DNA from: Streptomyces sp. L-9-10
Lineage (GTDB): Bacteria > Actinomycetota > Actinomycetes > Streptomycetales > Streptomycetaceae
Assembly: GCF_004151105.1 (NCBI RefSeq)
Contig: NZ_PHRF01000077.1
Location: forward strand, 30,150-94,149
Direction of reading: 5' to 3'
DNA length: 64,000 nucleotides
Both the position numbers and the translations under genes were made by a program. The notes under the pieces were generated by a model. The model worked only from the letters and a program-made list of their open reading frames with translations, was not told the DNA's origin and ran no database searches. Below, one piece after another: positions 25,500 through 33,779 of the stretch. Position 1 is the first letter of the stretch; each line of letters begins with the position of its first letter.

Positions 25500-25988
25500 C
25501 GATTCTTCCTCAGTATCGGTCGGGGTCTGCCGACTGCTCGGCTACGAGCCGGCGTTTCTGATCACCAGGACCCGTCCGGCCCGGCAGGCCGTTGCACCCA
25601 ACCGCCCCCTAATACATTGCTGTTACACGCACAGCCAGGCACAACGCGCGACCGCCACCGGGCACACTCCGCCCGCACCCGCCTCTCCCGCTCCCCGGCG
25701 GTCACCTTCCCCTGCCCACCGTCCGGCCCGGGAAATGGGGCCCGCACACGGGTGCGCCGTACCGCTCCGGGGCGTGGCGCCGATGGGCCCGGACGGCGGT
25801 TCCGGCCGCAGCCGCGCACCTTTTCGCGGCCGACGCCCGCTGGGACAGACTCGTAACCCGGCGGATCTTGACCCCAACCGGTGGCATGGCCTCCGCCAGG
25901 GTCTCTGCCCGCCGGGTTGTACAGGTCCCGTAGACACGTGGGGGAGCCGCCCGGTTCTCGTCGATCATCCGGGAGAGCTCCGGGCCGA
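25500..25988. other. Intergenic, no gene recognised
   Basis: About 490 bp between the lipoprotein start and the MITE. Open frames here are Arg/Pro-rich on both strands and I see no domain. The lipoprotein promoter should lie in its left part. Confidence 0.4.
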
Positions 25989-26206
25989 CTAGGGTCTTTC
26001 GTTTGGATCAGGCCGGATCAGGGGGTCTGGTGGAGGGGGTCCCTCCCGTGCCGTTCAGGCTACGGGGGAGGATCGCAAGGCGGAGGAGGGAGCCATGGCG
26101 GAGCCCTGGTGACCGGCGACAACGCGGCGAGGCGCGGCCCGCCGCGGCAGCGGCTGATGTCACCGCGGGCACGCGAGCCCGGCATGATCCAAACGAAAGA
26201 CCCTAG
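25989..26206. mobile_element. 218-bp MITE with 22-bp inverted repeats
   Basis: Perfect 22-bp terminal inverted repeats (outer part CTAGGGTCTTTCGTTTGG) bound a 174-bp interior with no coding capacity. Each end terminates in CTAG, and the right CTAG is directly followed by a second CTAG, consistent with insertion at this rare tetranucleotide. The stop codon of the adjacent lyase gene (26207-26209) lies in that second CTAG. Such elements are moved in trans by an IS with matching ends. Confidence 0.8.
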
Positions 26207-27124
26207 CTAGGTCCTGTCCGGTCGGTCTTCGTGGGTACGGGCGACGGCGCGTCCGGTGAGGTCCCTGGCCCTGCGTACCGTCGCCGCGTCGACCATCGCG
26301 CCCCGCCCGTCGCGGAACGCGCCGCTGCCGTCGCGCTCGTGCCGCTCGAAGAGATCGAGCAGCGCGTGCGCGTCGGCCAGCTCGGTGGGGTCGGTGCCGA
26401 ACACCTCGTTGGCGACCGTGACCTGGTGGGGGTGGATACAGGCACGCCCCCGGAACCCGAGAGCGCGCAGTCGCAGGCTGGAAGCGCGGAACGCCGCGCT
26501 GTCGGACGTATGGACGGAGACGGGCGCGACGGCGCACTCCAGCCCGTGCGCGACGGCGTGCGCGACCACCGGTCCACGGGCCCAGTCGAGCAGATCGTCA
26601 CCGCGGGCGGAGTCGGGCTCCATCCGCAGATCCGCGCGCAGATCCACCTCGCCGAGCTGGATCCGGCGCACGGCGGGGTGCCGGGCGGCCGTACCGAGAC
26701 TCAGCACCCCCGCCGCGCTCTCGACAAGGAGCCCCAGGGCGACGGACCCGCCGGTCGAGGTGACGGCCGCGCCCACGGCGGCGGCCAGGGTGTCCAGTTC
26801 GGCCCCGGCGCTCGCCTTGGGCATCCAGAGTCCGTCGACCCGGCCCGTGGCGAGCAGCGCGCGGGCGTCGTCGAGACCACGGGCGCCCCCGTTGACCCGT
26901 ACCCACAGCTCCGGTCCGCGCTCCGGTCCGCCGTCCTGGCGGCCGAGAGCGAACCCGACGGCGGCGGCGCGTGCCGCGTCCTTGTGCAGGGGCGCGACGG
27001 CGTCCTCCAGATCGAGGATGACCGCGTCCGCCTCCGTACGAGCGGCGCTGCGCAGAAAACGTGGCTGGTCAGCGGGCACATAGAGATGGGAACGGGGGTG
27101 GGGATGAGATGGACGCGGGGGCAC
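26207..27124 (-). CDS. CitE-like HpcH/HpaI aldolase (CoA-ester lyase)
   Basis: A 305-residue TIM-barrel lyase of the citrate lyase beta-subunit group, which cleaves or forms C-C bonds in CoA esters such as malyl- or citramalyl-CoA. Landmarks are RSHLYVPADQPRFLRSA, AVILDLEDAVAP with metal-site Asp/Glu, VNGGARGLDDARAL, GLLVESAAGVLSL, IQLGEVDLRADL and RACIHPHQVTVANEVF. The start is GTG 27124, placed by a GAGGAG just upstream; a TTG at 27145 lies before that site. A MITE abuts its stop codon, so the C-terminus may have been altered. It begins the catabolic island divergently from the MBL/CoA-transferase pair. Confidence 0.85.
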   Translation of the reverse strand: MPPRPSHPHPRSHLYVPADQPRFLRSAARTEADAVILDLEDAVAPLHKDAARAAAVGFALGRQDGGPERGPELWVRVNGGARGLDDARALLATGRVDGLWMPKASAGAELDTLAAAVGAAVTSTGGSVALGLLVESAAGVLSLGTAARHPAVRRIQLGEVDLRADLRMEPDSARGDDLLDWARGPVVAHAVAHGLECAVAPVSVHTSDSAAFRASSLRLRALGFRGRACIHPHQVTVANEVFGTDPTELADAHALLDLFERHERDGSGAFRDGRGAMVDAATVRRARDLTGRAVARTHEDRPDRT

Positions 27125-27149
27125 CGGGCTACTCCTCACACACAAAGAA

Positions 27150-27172
27150 CAGGATGATGCATTTTCTTAAGT
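27150..27172. promoter_or_regulatory. Shared GntR-island motif, copy A
   Basis: CAGGATGATGCATT followed by TTCTTAAGT lies between the lyase gene and the MBL gene. A close copy occurs in the other divergent promoter of the island (31603 onward). The only local regulator is the GntR protein at 29871-30617, so this is a candidate binding site. Confidence 0.45.
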
Positions 27173-27292
27173 GGTGATGTAGCTTACCAGTCACAATACT
27201 TCGGGTCGGCTCGTGCGGTGAGACCGTGTGGGCGGTCCGGATCCGTGACGAGGGGCGGGGCCGTGTCCCGCCGACGAGGAGGGGATCGCGGC

Positions 27293-28330
27293 GTGTTCCA
27301 AGCCGACAGCGTCACGATTACCGTGCTGGTCGAGAACCAGGTGGACATGCTGCTGCCCGACCAGGCCAGCCCCACCGGCGGTGACGGCCTCAGTGGCGGG
27401 CACGACGGACACGACGGGCACGGTGACGACCACTGCGTCACCCGGTACGGGCTCATCGAGCACTTCGACCCCAAGCGTGTCCCGCCCCAGGCGGAGAACG
27501 GCATCAGCTTCCTGATCGAGGCGGTCCGCGGCCGGCACACCCTCCGGGTGCTGTTCGACGCCGGTCTGACCGGCACGGTCCTCGAACACAACATGCGGGT
27601 GCTCGGCGTGGACCCCGCCGCCATCGACCATGTGGTGATCAGTCACGGCCACCCGGACCACTTCGGCGGTATCCACCGCTTCCTCGGTCTGGCGGGACGC
27701 CGTGTCCCGGTCGCCACACACGCCGACGCGGAACTGCCCCGGTACGCGGTGATGGGCGACGGCCGGACCTCGCCGGTCTACAACGCGGCCTTCGGCTTCG
27801 GCGAGGTCGAGAAGTCCGGCGGTATCCCCGTACTGACCAGGGACTCGCTCGACCTCGGCTGGGGCGTGCACACCACCGGGGAGATCCCGCGAGAGGTCGA
27901 CTTCGAGGCCGGTGCCGCTCCGGCGTTCAGCCCCGGCGATCCCGGTCTCTACCAGGTCTCGGCGGAGGGCAGGCTGCGCCGGGACGAGGTGACGGACGAG
28001 ATGGGACTCGTGGTGGATGTGAAGGACGTGGGTCTGGTCGTACTGACCGGCTGCGCGCACGCGGGTGTCATCAATACGATCGCCCAGGCCCGCGCGGTCT
28101 GCGGACCCAAACCGATCCGCGCGGTGATGGGCGGCTTCCATCTCGGCTTCCCCACCACCCCGGCGGAGAATGTCGGGCTCACCACGAACGCGCTCGCCGA
28201 GCTGGAGGTCGCCACCGTCATGCCGATGCACTGCAGCGGGCTGCACACGCACGCGCGGCTGGCCCGTGATCTCCCCTCCCACTATGTACAGCCCGCCGTC
28301 GGCACCGTGCTGCACTTCGGCCGCTCATGA
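27293..28330 (+). CDS. MBL-fold metallohydrolase
   Basis: A 345-residue metallo-beta-lactamase-fold enzyme of the 7,8-dihydropterin synthase-like group. The dinuclear metal motif is SHGHPDHFGG, followed by a later His in LTGCAHAGVINTI and a C-terminal MHCSG His. An unusual HDGHDGHGDDH stretch near residue 40 could bind extra metal. GTG 27293 is selected by the GAGGAGGGG just upstream. It overlaps the CoA transferase gene by 4 bp, so the two are translated together. It likely hydrolyses an ester, lactone or thioester in the pathway. Confidence 0.87.
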   Translation: MFQADSVTITVLVENQVDMLLPDQASPTGGDGLSGGHDGHDGHGDDHCVTRYGLIEHFDPKRVPPQAENGISFLIEAVRGRHTLRVLFDAGLTGTVLEHNMRVLGVDPAAIDHVVISHGHPDHFGGIHRFLGLAGRRVPVATHADAELPRYAVMGDGRTSPVYNAAFGFGEVEKSGGIPVLTRDSLDLGWGVHTTGEIPREVDFEAGAAPAFSPGDPGLYQVSAEGRLRRDEVTDEMGLVVDVKDVGLVVLTGCAHAGVINTIAQARAVCGPKPIRAVMGGFHLGFPTTPAENVGLTTNALAELEVATVMPMHCSGLHTHARLARDLPSHYVQPAVGTVLHFGRS

Positions 28331-29754
28331 CGACGGACATGAACGAGGACATGAGCGGCGGCGGGGTCGCGGGCGCGGACACGAGCGGGCGTACGGGCAG
28401 GGGCGGGGACATGGCCGCGGATCTCCGGGGCGTCCGGGTCATCGCGGTCGAGCAGGCCGTCGCCGCCCCCCTCTGCACCCGGCATCTCGCCGATCTGGGC
28501 GCCGAGGTGATCAAGATCGAGCGACCGGGCGGCGGGGACTTCGCCCGTGGCTACGACGAGGCCGTGCATGGCCTGGCCAGCCACTTCGTCTGGCTCAACC
28601 GGGGCAAGCGCAGCGTCGTCCTGGATCTGAAGGCCGAGCCGGGGCGGAAGGTGCTCCGTCGGCTGCTGCGCGACGCCGACGTCCTCGTCTCCAATCTCGC
28701 GCCGGGCGCCCTGGAGCGGATCGTCCCCGACGAGGAACTGGCCCGGCTGAACCCGCGTCTGGTGCGCTGTTACCTCTCCGGGTACGGGGCGACGGGACCG
28801 TACGCCACCCGCAAGGCCTACGACGCGCTGGTGCAGGGCGAGGCAGGAACGATCACGGCCACCGGCACACCGGAGACGCCCGCCAAGCCCGGGGTGTCCC
28901 TGGCCGATCTGGCCGGGGGGACGTACGCGCTCACCGCCGTCACCGCCGCCCTGTACGCACGCGAGCGCACCGGTCTGGGCAAACGGATCGACGTGGCGCT
29001 GTTCGACGTACTGCTGGAGTGGATGAGCCCGCTCCTGCTCGCCGAGCTGCACGCGGGTTCCGCGCCCCCGCCGGCCGGGCTGCGGCACGCGAGCATCGCG
29101 CCGTACGGGCCGTACACGACGGCCGAGGGCCAGGACGTACTGATCGCGGTGCAGAACGAGGGCCAGTGGCGGCGGCTGTGCCGGACGGTGCTGGACGAGC
29201 CGGGGCTGCTGGACGATCCCGCTTTCGCGTCGAACACCTCCCGGGTACGGCACCGCGAGCGCACCGAACGCGCGGTGCAGGCACGGCTGAGCGGGCTCTC
29301 CACTGCCGAGGTCACCGAGCGGCTGGAGCGGGCCGATGTGCCCTACGCGCGGCTCAACCAGATCGGCGAGGTCCTGGACCATCCGCAGGCGGCGGCGACC
29401 GGGCGCTGGTCGGAGGCGACGCTGCCGGACGGGCGGGCGGTCCGGGTGGTCACCTCGCCACTGCACCGCGAACCGGAGGCGCCGGGAGGGCGCCGGGTGC
29501 CGGCCCTGGGCGAACACACCGCGGACGTGCTGCGTGAACTGGGCCTGTCCCAGGCGGAGATGGACGCACCGCTGACGCCGCCCGCGTCCGCACCGCTGTC
29601 CGGTACCTCGCCATCGGATGCATCGCCATCGGGTACACCGGCTTCGGGTACACCGGCTTCGGGTACAGCGACCTCGGGTACTGCGACCTCGGGTACGCCG
29701 ACGTCAGGGACGTCCGCGCCGGGAACGTCCGCACCTGCGGCGCCCGCCCTGTAG
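28327..29754 (+). CDS. CaiB/BaiF family III CoA transferase
   Basis: A 475-residue protein that moves CoA between acyl groups without ping-pong anhydride exchange of other families. The N-terminal core reads GVRVIAVEQAVAAPLCTRHLADLGAEVIKIE. The catalytic Asp is in GVSLADLAGGTYAL near residue 198. The C-terminal domain includes APYGPYTTAEGQDVLIAVQ and VPYARLNQIGEVLDHPQ. After the normal end (about residue 420) there is a 50-residue Ser/Gly/Thr/Pro tail of nine five-residue repeats. Coupled by 4-bp overlap to the MBL enzyme, it probably activates the substrate for the CitE-like lyase. Confidence 0.9.
   Translation: MTTDMNEDMSGGGVAGADTSGRTGRGGDMAADLRGVRVIAVEQAVAAPLCTRHLADLGAEVIKIERPGGGDFARGYDEAVHGLASHFVWLNRGKRSVVLDLKAEPGRKVLRRLLRDADVLVSNLAPGALERIVPDEELARLNPRLVRCYLSGYGATGPYATRKAYDALVQGEAGTITATGTPETPAKPGVSLADLAGGTYALTAVTAALYARERTGLGKRIDVALFDVLLEWMSPLLLAELHAGSAPPPAGLRHASIAPYGPYTTAEGQDVLIAVQNEGQWRRLCRTVLDEPGLLDDPAFASNTSRVRHRERTERAVQARLSGLSTAEVTERLERADVPYARLNQIGEVLDHPQAAATGRWSEATLPDGRAVRVVTSPLHREPEAPGGRRVPALGEHTADVLRELGLSQAEMDAPLTPPASAPLSGTSPSDASPSGTPASGTPASGTATSGTATSGTPTSGTSAPGTSAPAAPAL
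29599..29733 (+). repeat. 15-bp tandem repeats encoding SGTxx tail
   Basis: Nine 15-bp units inside the CoA transferase gene encode five-residue repeats (SGTPA, SGTAT, SGTPT, SGTSA). Adjacent units 29639-29668 are nearly identical, suggesting recent slippage. The tail is predicted disordered and lies beyond the family's usual end. Confidence 0.85.
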
Positions 29755-29771
29755 CCGTCCCGACAGCCGGA

Positions 29772-29801
29772 CCGGCCGCGGCCCCTTGGGGCGGCGGCCG
29801 G
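29772..29801. terminator. Bidirectional hairpin between convergent genes
   Basis: A 30-bp near-perfect palindrome (14-bp arms, one mismatch, starting CCGGCCGCGGCCCC) lies between the ends of the CoA transferase gene and the GntR gene and can stop transcription from both sides. Confidence 0.7.
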
Positions 29802-29870
29802 CTCGGTGACGGGCGCGACGGAGGACTCCGCGGTGAAGGACTCGGTGACAGGCGTGGGCGAAAGGCCCGG

Positions 29871-30617
29871 TCAGTCGTTGTCGACGTCGAACGGGTCGAC
29901 GACCTGCTGCCCCGTCAGATGCCGTGCCAGCGCCAGGAAGCTGCGGGCCAGATGCCATTCCGTCGCCCTGGCCAGCGCGTCGCCGTCGCCGAGCCGGGCC
30001 GCGGCCAGCATCGCCCGGTGCTCGTTGGAGGTCTCCTCGGCCCGGTCGTGCAGGACCTGGAGCACATCCCACGGGAACTTCTGCCAGAGCTGGTCGATCT
30101 CGTCGGTGAGCCCCTCGTTGCCGCAGTTCGCGTAGAAGAGGAAGTGGAACTCACGGTTCGTCGCGTTCAGCCGCGCCCGGTCCCCCTCGGCGGCGGCCTC
30201 CTCCATCTCCGTCACCAGCCGCTCCGCGAGGTCGATGTCGCGCGGGGAGAGCCGCCGGGCGGCCCGCTGCATGGCGTACGGCTCCACCAGGCGGCGCAGC
30301 AGATAGACGGTCTTGACCTGCTCGTAGTCGGCGTCGGCGACCCGGACCCCCTTGTGCGGCTCACCGACCAGTACGCCCTCGGCCTCCAGCAGCCGCAGCG
30401 CCTCGCGGACCGGGGTGATGCTGGTGTCGAACATCGCGGCGAGCACGTCCTGCTGGATACGGCTGCCCCGGGGCAGTTCGCCCTCGCTGATCATCCGCCG
30501 CAGCTCGGTGGCGATACGGTCGCGCTTCGTCAGCGGTTTCGCCCCCTTCGGCGCGACACGGTCGGTCGCTGTGGAGGGACGTCGGCGGGCCGGCGGCAGC
30601 ATGGGTGTGTCCTTCAT
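29871..30617 (-). CDS. GntR-family regulator, FadR/FCD type
   Basis: A 248-residue regulator. The N-terminal winged helix (residues about 28-95) contains LTKRDRIATELRRMISEGEL, IQQDVLAAMFDTSITPVREALRLL and a wing VGEPHKGVRVAD. The C-terminal FCD domain, with metal- and acid-binding helices (REFHFLFYANCGNEGL; SNEHRAMLAAARLGD), senses small carboxylates in this subfamily. It sits inside the catabolic island, convergent with the CoA transferase and directly downstream of the alpha/beta-hydrolase gene (3-bp gap), so it is probably the pathway repressor. Confidence 0.9.
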   Translation of the reverse strand: MKDTPMLPPARRRPSTATDRVAPKGAKPLTKRDRIATELRRMISEGELPRGSRIQQDVLAAMFDTSITPVREALRLLEAEGVLVGEPHKGVRVADADYEQVKTVYLLRRLVEPYAMQRAARRLSPRDIDLAERLVTEMEEAAAEGDRARLNATNREFHFLFYANCGNEGLTDEIDQLWQKFPWDVLQVLHDRAEETSNEHRAMLAAARLGDGDALARATEWHLARSFLALARHLTGQQVVDPFDVDND

Positions 30618-30620
30618 GGC

Positions 30621-31589
30621 TCAGCGCTCGGGGAGCGTCGGGGTCGGCGGGCCTGATGAGTGTCGCATCGGCGGAACGTGTTCCGTGCCGTATCGACCGG
30701 CCGGACCGCCCGCAGCGCGGTCCAGGCCGTGGTGGAAGTCCCTGAGGACCTCGGCGAAGGCCTCCGGCTCGTCCAGGTACGCGACGTGGCCCGCGCCGGG
30801 TACGACGGCGTAGGTGCCGCCGAGTTGCCCGGCCAGGGTCTGCGCCGCCTCGGCGCCGACGCGTTCGTCGTGGGCGCCGCGCAGCACCAGACAGGGCGGG
30901 CCGGGCGGCCGGGGCGGTTCGTCGTCGGCCCAACCGAGCGTGGCGCGCAGGGAGTCGAGCAGCGTCCGCGGGCGGGTGGCCGCCATCGCCCGGCGCAGCA
31001 GTTCATGCCGGGCGGGATCGGGGCCGCGCAGGGTGCCGTCCACATAGCCCCGGGCGAACGCGGCGGTCCCGGCGCGGCGCAGCCGTTCCTCGGTCTCCGC
31101 CAGCCGTGCCGCCGCAGCGGGCCCCCCGGCCGGGGGAAACCCGACGAGGGTCAGCGACCGTACGGCGCCGGGCCGTTGGCGGGCGAGGGCGAGCGCGACA
31201 AGGGCCCCGAGACCGGAGCCGACGACATCCACGGGACGGTCCACAGGGTGGTTCACGGGCTGGTCAACTGAGCGGTTCACGGGGCGGTCCGCAGGGTGGT
31301 TCACGGGGCGGTCCTCAAGAACGTCCGCGAGGCGGTCCGCAGGGCTGTCCGCCGGACCGTCCCGGACCGCTTCGGCGGCGCGCGCCGCGGCCGTCTCCAC
31401 CGCTCCGGCCAGGGAGAACGGTTCGGCGGCCCGCTCGCCGTGCCCCGGCAGATCGGGCGCATCGGCGGCCCGCCCCCCGGCGCGCAGAAAGCGGAGCGCG
31501 GGTGCCCAGGTGCGCGCGTCCCCGCCCCACGTGTGCAGCAGAAGCAGAGACGTGGCCGACGTGGCCGGGGACATCGCCGTCGCAGTCAT
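30621..31589 (-). CDS. Alpha/beta-hydrolase-fold protein with altered nucleophile
   Basis: A 322-residue protein with the alpha/beta hydrolase order: LLLLHTWGGDARTW oxyanion region, APDLPGHGE, nucleophile-strand VDVVGSGLGALVALALAR, the Asp loop GAHDERVG and the His loop AGHVAYLDEPEAF. At the nucleophile elbow the sequence is GSGLG where relatives have GHSLG, so the position of the catalytic Ser is Gly. Just before it lies a 31-residue repetitive insertion of DRPVNHP-like units. It may be a non-hydrolytic homologue or use the neighbouring Ser. ATG 31589 has GAGG upstream. It is co-transcribed with the GntR gene. Confidence 0.82.
   Translation of the reverse strand: MTATAMSPATSATSLLLLHTWGGDARTWAPALRFLRAGGRAADAPDLPGHGERAAEPFSLAGAVETAAARAAEAVRDGPADSPADRLADVLEDRPVNHPADRPVNRSVDQPVNHPVDRPVDVVGSGLGALVALALARQRPGAVRSLTLVGFPPAGGPAAAARLAETEERLRRAGTAAFARGYVDGTLRGPDPARHELLRRAMAATRPRTLLDSLRATLGWADDEPPRPPGPPCLVLRGAHDERVGAEAAQTLAGQLGGTYAVVPGAGHVAYLDEPEAFAEVLRDFHHGLDRAAGGPAGRYGTEHVPPMRHSSGPPTPTLPER
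31224..31316 (-). repeat. In-frame 12/24-bp repeats inside hydrolase gene
   Basis: Tandem units encode repeated DRPVNHP, DRPVNRS, DQPVNHP and DRPVD. They insert an acidic/basic Pro-rich loop directly ahead of the strand leading to the nucleophile elbow. Relatives have no such segment. Confidence 0.75.
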
Positions 31590-31602
31590 AGGCACCTCAC
31601 GT

Positions 31603-31637
31603 CAGGATCATGCATTCTTCGGTTTCTTGAGTATAGC
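31603..31637. promoter_or_regulatory. Shared GntR-island motif, copy B
   Basis: CAGGATCATGCATT followed after nine bases by TTTCTTGAGT and TATAGC lies between the hydrolase gene and the ABC ATPase gene. It matches copy A (13 of 14 bases in the first block). The TATAGC hexamer is placed as a -10 element for the transporter operon. Confidence 0.45.
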
Positions 31638-31676
31638 TATTGCATGTCAGGCATCCTAGTGCTCAGAATCCCCGGT

Positions 31677-32540
31677 ATGACCACGACCCACTCCGTGCAC
31701 CACAGCGAGGGCGACGCACACCGCGACCCCCGAACCGGCGCGCCAGGGCCAGCAGGGACGGCCGCACCGGCCGGCGCGCACGGTGGCGCCACGGTGGCGA
31801 TCGACGGGCTGACCATGCGCTTCGGCGAACGCACCGTGTCCCAGGACATCGATCTGACCATCGGCGCCGGGGAGGTGCTCTCGATCGTCGGACCCTCCGG
31901 CTGCGGCAAGACCACCCTGCTGCGGGCGGTGGCCGGACTGATCCCGCCCGCCGAGGGCGAGGTCCGTATCGACGGACAGACCACGGCCGGCACCCCGGAC
32001 GGGGTGGCGATGGTCTTCCAGCACTTCGGCCTCTTCCCGTGGAAGACCGTCGAGGCGAATGTCGCCTACGCCCTGCGCGTGCGTGGCGTCGCCAAGAAGG
32101 AGGCGCAGGAACGGGCCCGGGAGCTGATCACCCTCGTCGGCCTGTCCGGCTTCGAGAAGTCGTATCCGCACCAGCTCTCCGGCGGTATGCAGCAGCGCAC
32201 CGGGCTCGCCCGCGCGCTGGCCGTACGCCCCCGGCTGCTGCTCATGGACGAACCCTTCGGCGCGTTGGACGCCCAGACCCGCGAAGTGCTCCAGTTCGAG
32301 CTGCTGCGCATCTGGCAGGACCATCCCGTGACGATGCTGTTCGTCACCCACTCGATAGACGAGGCCGTTCTGTTCGGTGACCGGATCGCCGTGCTCAACG
32401 GGCGGCCAAGTGGCGTCGCCGAGCTGATCGACGTGACGCTCCCGCACCCCCGCGACCGGTCCGTACTGGCCGCCCCGGAGTTTCTCGCCATCCGCGAGCG
32501 GGTCTGGTCACTGATCATGAACGCCGACGCGCGGCCCTGA
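31677..32540 (+). CDS. NitT/TauT-family ABC transporter ATPase
   Basis: A 287-residue ATPase of the SsuB/TauB type: GPSGCGKTTLLRAVAG Walker A, VFQHFGLFPWKTV Q-loop, LSGGMQQRTGLARAL signature, LLLMDEPFGALD Walker B and a THSIDEAV switch His. The first 35 residues are a variable His/Pro/Ala-rich leader. ATG 31677 is used, but an ATG at 31644 lies seven bases after a TATAGC hexamer and could serve a leaderless transcript. It is the first gene of a four-gene importer operon in the catabolic island. Confidence 0.9.
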   Translation: MTTTHSVHHSEGDAHRDPRTGAPGPAGTAAPAGAHGGATVAIDGLTMRFGERTVSQDIDLTIGAGEVLSIVGPSGCGKTTLLRAVAGLIPPAEGEVRIDGQTTAGTPDGVAMVFQHFGLFPWKTVEANVAYALRVRGVAKKEAQERARELITLVGLSGFEKSYPHQLSGGMQQRTGLARALAVRPRLLLMDEPFGALDAQTREVLQFELLRIWQDHPVTMLFVTHSIDEAVLFGDRIAVLNGRPSGVAELIDVTLPHPRDRSVLAAPEFLAIRERVWSLIMNADARP

Positions 32541-32723
32541 CCGCCCGGCCGTGCCCGGCAGGGACCGAGCCTGATTCCCCCTTGCCCGCCGCCTCTTACC
32601 CACCGCTCTTCGCTCACCGCCCCTCACCCACCGCTCTTCGCCCACCTGTCACCACCACCCGCACCGCCTCCCCGTCGCGCACCCTCACTCGCACTCGGCA
32701 CGGCGGCAGAAGGAGCAGTTCGC

Positions 32724-33779
32724 ATGAGAATCTCCCGGCGCAGACGCGCACTGGCCGCACTGGCCGCACTCGTCTCTCTCGGTGCAGCCGCTGCCGGCTG
32801 CGGCTCGAACGACTCGTCCTCCGACTCCGCGGGCGGCGCCGCGGCCGAGGGGAAGACGAAGATCACCATCGGGGTGCCCGGTATCCCGCCGATCTATCTG
32901 AACACCGTTCTGTACGTGGGGGAGAAGCAGGGCTTCTTCTCCGCACGCGGCGTGGACGTCACCCTCCGCCCGCTGACCACCGGAGCCGATGTCGGTCGCG
33001 CGGTGCAGAGCGGCGAGATCCAGGGCGGCATCATAGGCACCCCGGGCGCGGTCGCCCTCGGCGCGAGCGGCGGCTCGATCGTCTCGGTGATGGGCTTCCC
33101 CAAGCCGACCTATCTGCTGGCCAGTACCGACGGAAGCGTCACCGACTGCTCCTCGGTCAAGGGCAAGACCGTCGCGGTCGACGCGGTGGGCGCGCCCAAG
33201 GCCCTGGGACTGGGCGCCATGCTCGCGAGCTGCGGCCTCGGCGCGAAAGACGTCAGCACCATCAACGTGGGCGGCCCGCCCACCGTCGACGCGCTGGTGG
33301 CCGGTCAGGTCGAACTCGCCGTCCTGCACCCAGACGAACTGGCCACCGTACGGGAGAAGATCGACCCCGGCACCAAGGTCAACGAGGTCATGACGCTCGC
33401 CGATGTCGACCCGCTCCAGCACTACACCGTGCTCGTCGCCCGCAAGGACCAGCTCAGCGGCGCCGCCCGGGACACCTGGGTCAAGGTCGTCGCGGCACTC
33501 CGCGAGACGGTCGCCTTCATGTACGAGCCGGCCAACGCCAAGCAGGTCGCGGCCGAGGCGGCAGCCGTCACCAAGGAACCGGAGACCGTGACCGAGGCTG
33601 CGCTGCCGCAGTTCCTCGCGCTCGGCGTCTGGCCCAAGGACGGCGACGGCCTCGACAAGGCCGCCGTCCAGCACACCATCGACGAGGCGGTCAAGGCGGG
33701 CAACGTGCCCAAGGCCAAGGCTCCCGCGTACGAGTCGCTGGTGGACCCGTCGGTCTTCGCCGACGCGACGGGCAAGTGA
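32724..33779 (+). CDS. NitT/TauT-family substrate-binding lipoprotein
   Basis: A 351-residue lipoprotein receptor with twin-Arg-like basic start MRISRRRRAL, hydrophobic stretch and lipobox AAAGC (Cys near residue 25), then a Ser/Asp linker. The periplasmic-binding fold contains PPIYLNTVLYVGEKQGFF and VDVTLRPLTTGADVGRAVQSGEIQG, as in the sulfonate/nitrate/thiamine-precursor (NMT1-like) group. Ligands in this group are small organic acids or aromatics. Its stop codon overlaps the next start (TGATG). Confidence 0.9.
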   Translation: MRISRRRRALAALAALVSLGAAAAGCGSNDSSSDSAGGAAAEGKTKITIGVPGIPPIYLNTVLYVGEKQGFFSARGVDVTLRPLTTGADVGRAVQSGEIQGGIIGTPGAVALGASGGSIVSVMGFPKPTYLLASTDGSVTDCSSVKGKTVAVDAVGAPKALGLGAMLASCGLGAKDVSTINVGGPPTVDALVAGQVELAVLHPDELATVREKIDPGTKVNEVMTLADVDPLQHYTVLVARKDQLSGAARDTWVKVVAALRETVAFMYEPANAKQVAAEAAAVTKEPETVTEAALPQFLALGVWPKDGDGLDKAAVQHTIDEAVKAGNVPKAKAPAYESLVDPSVFADATGK

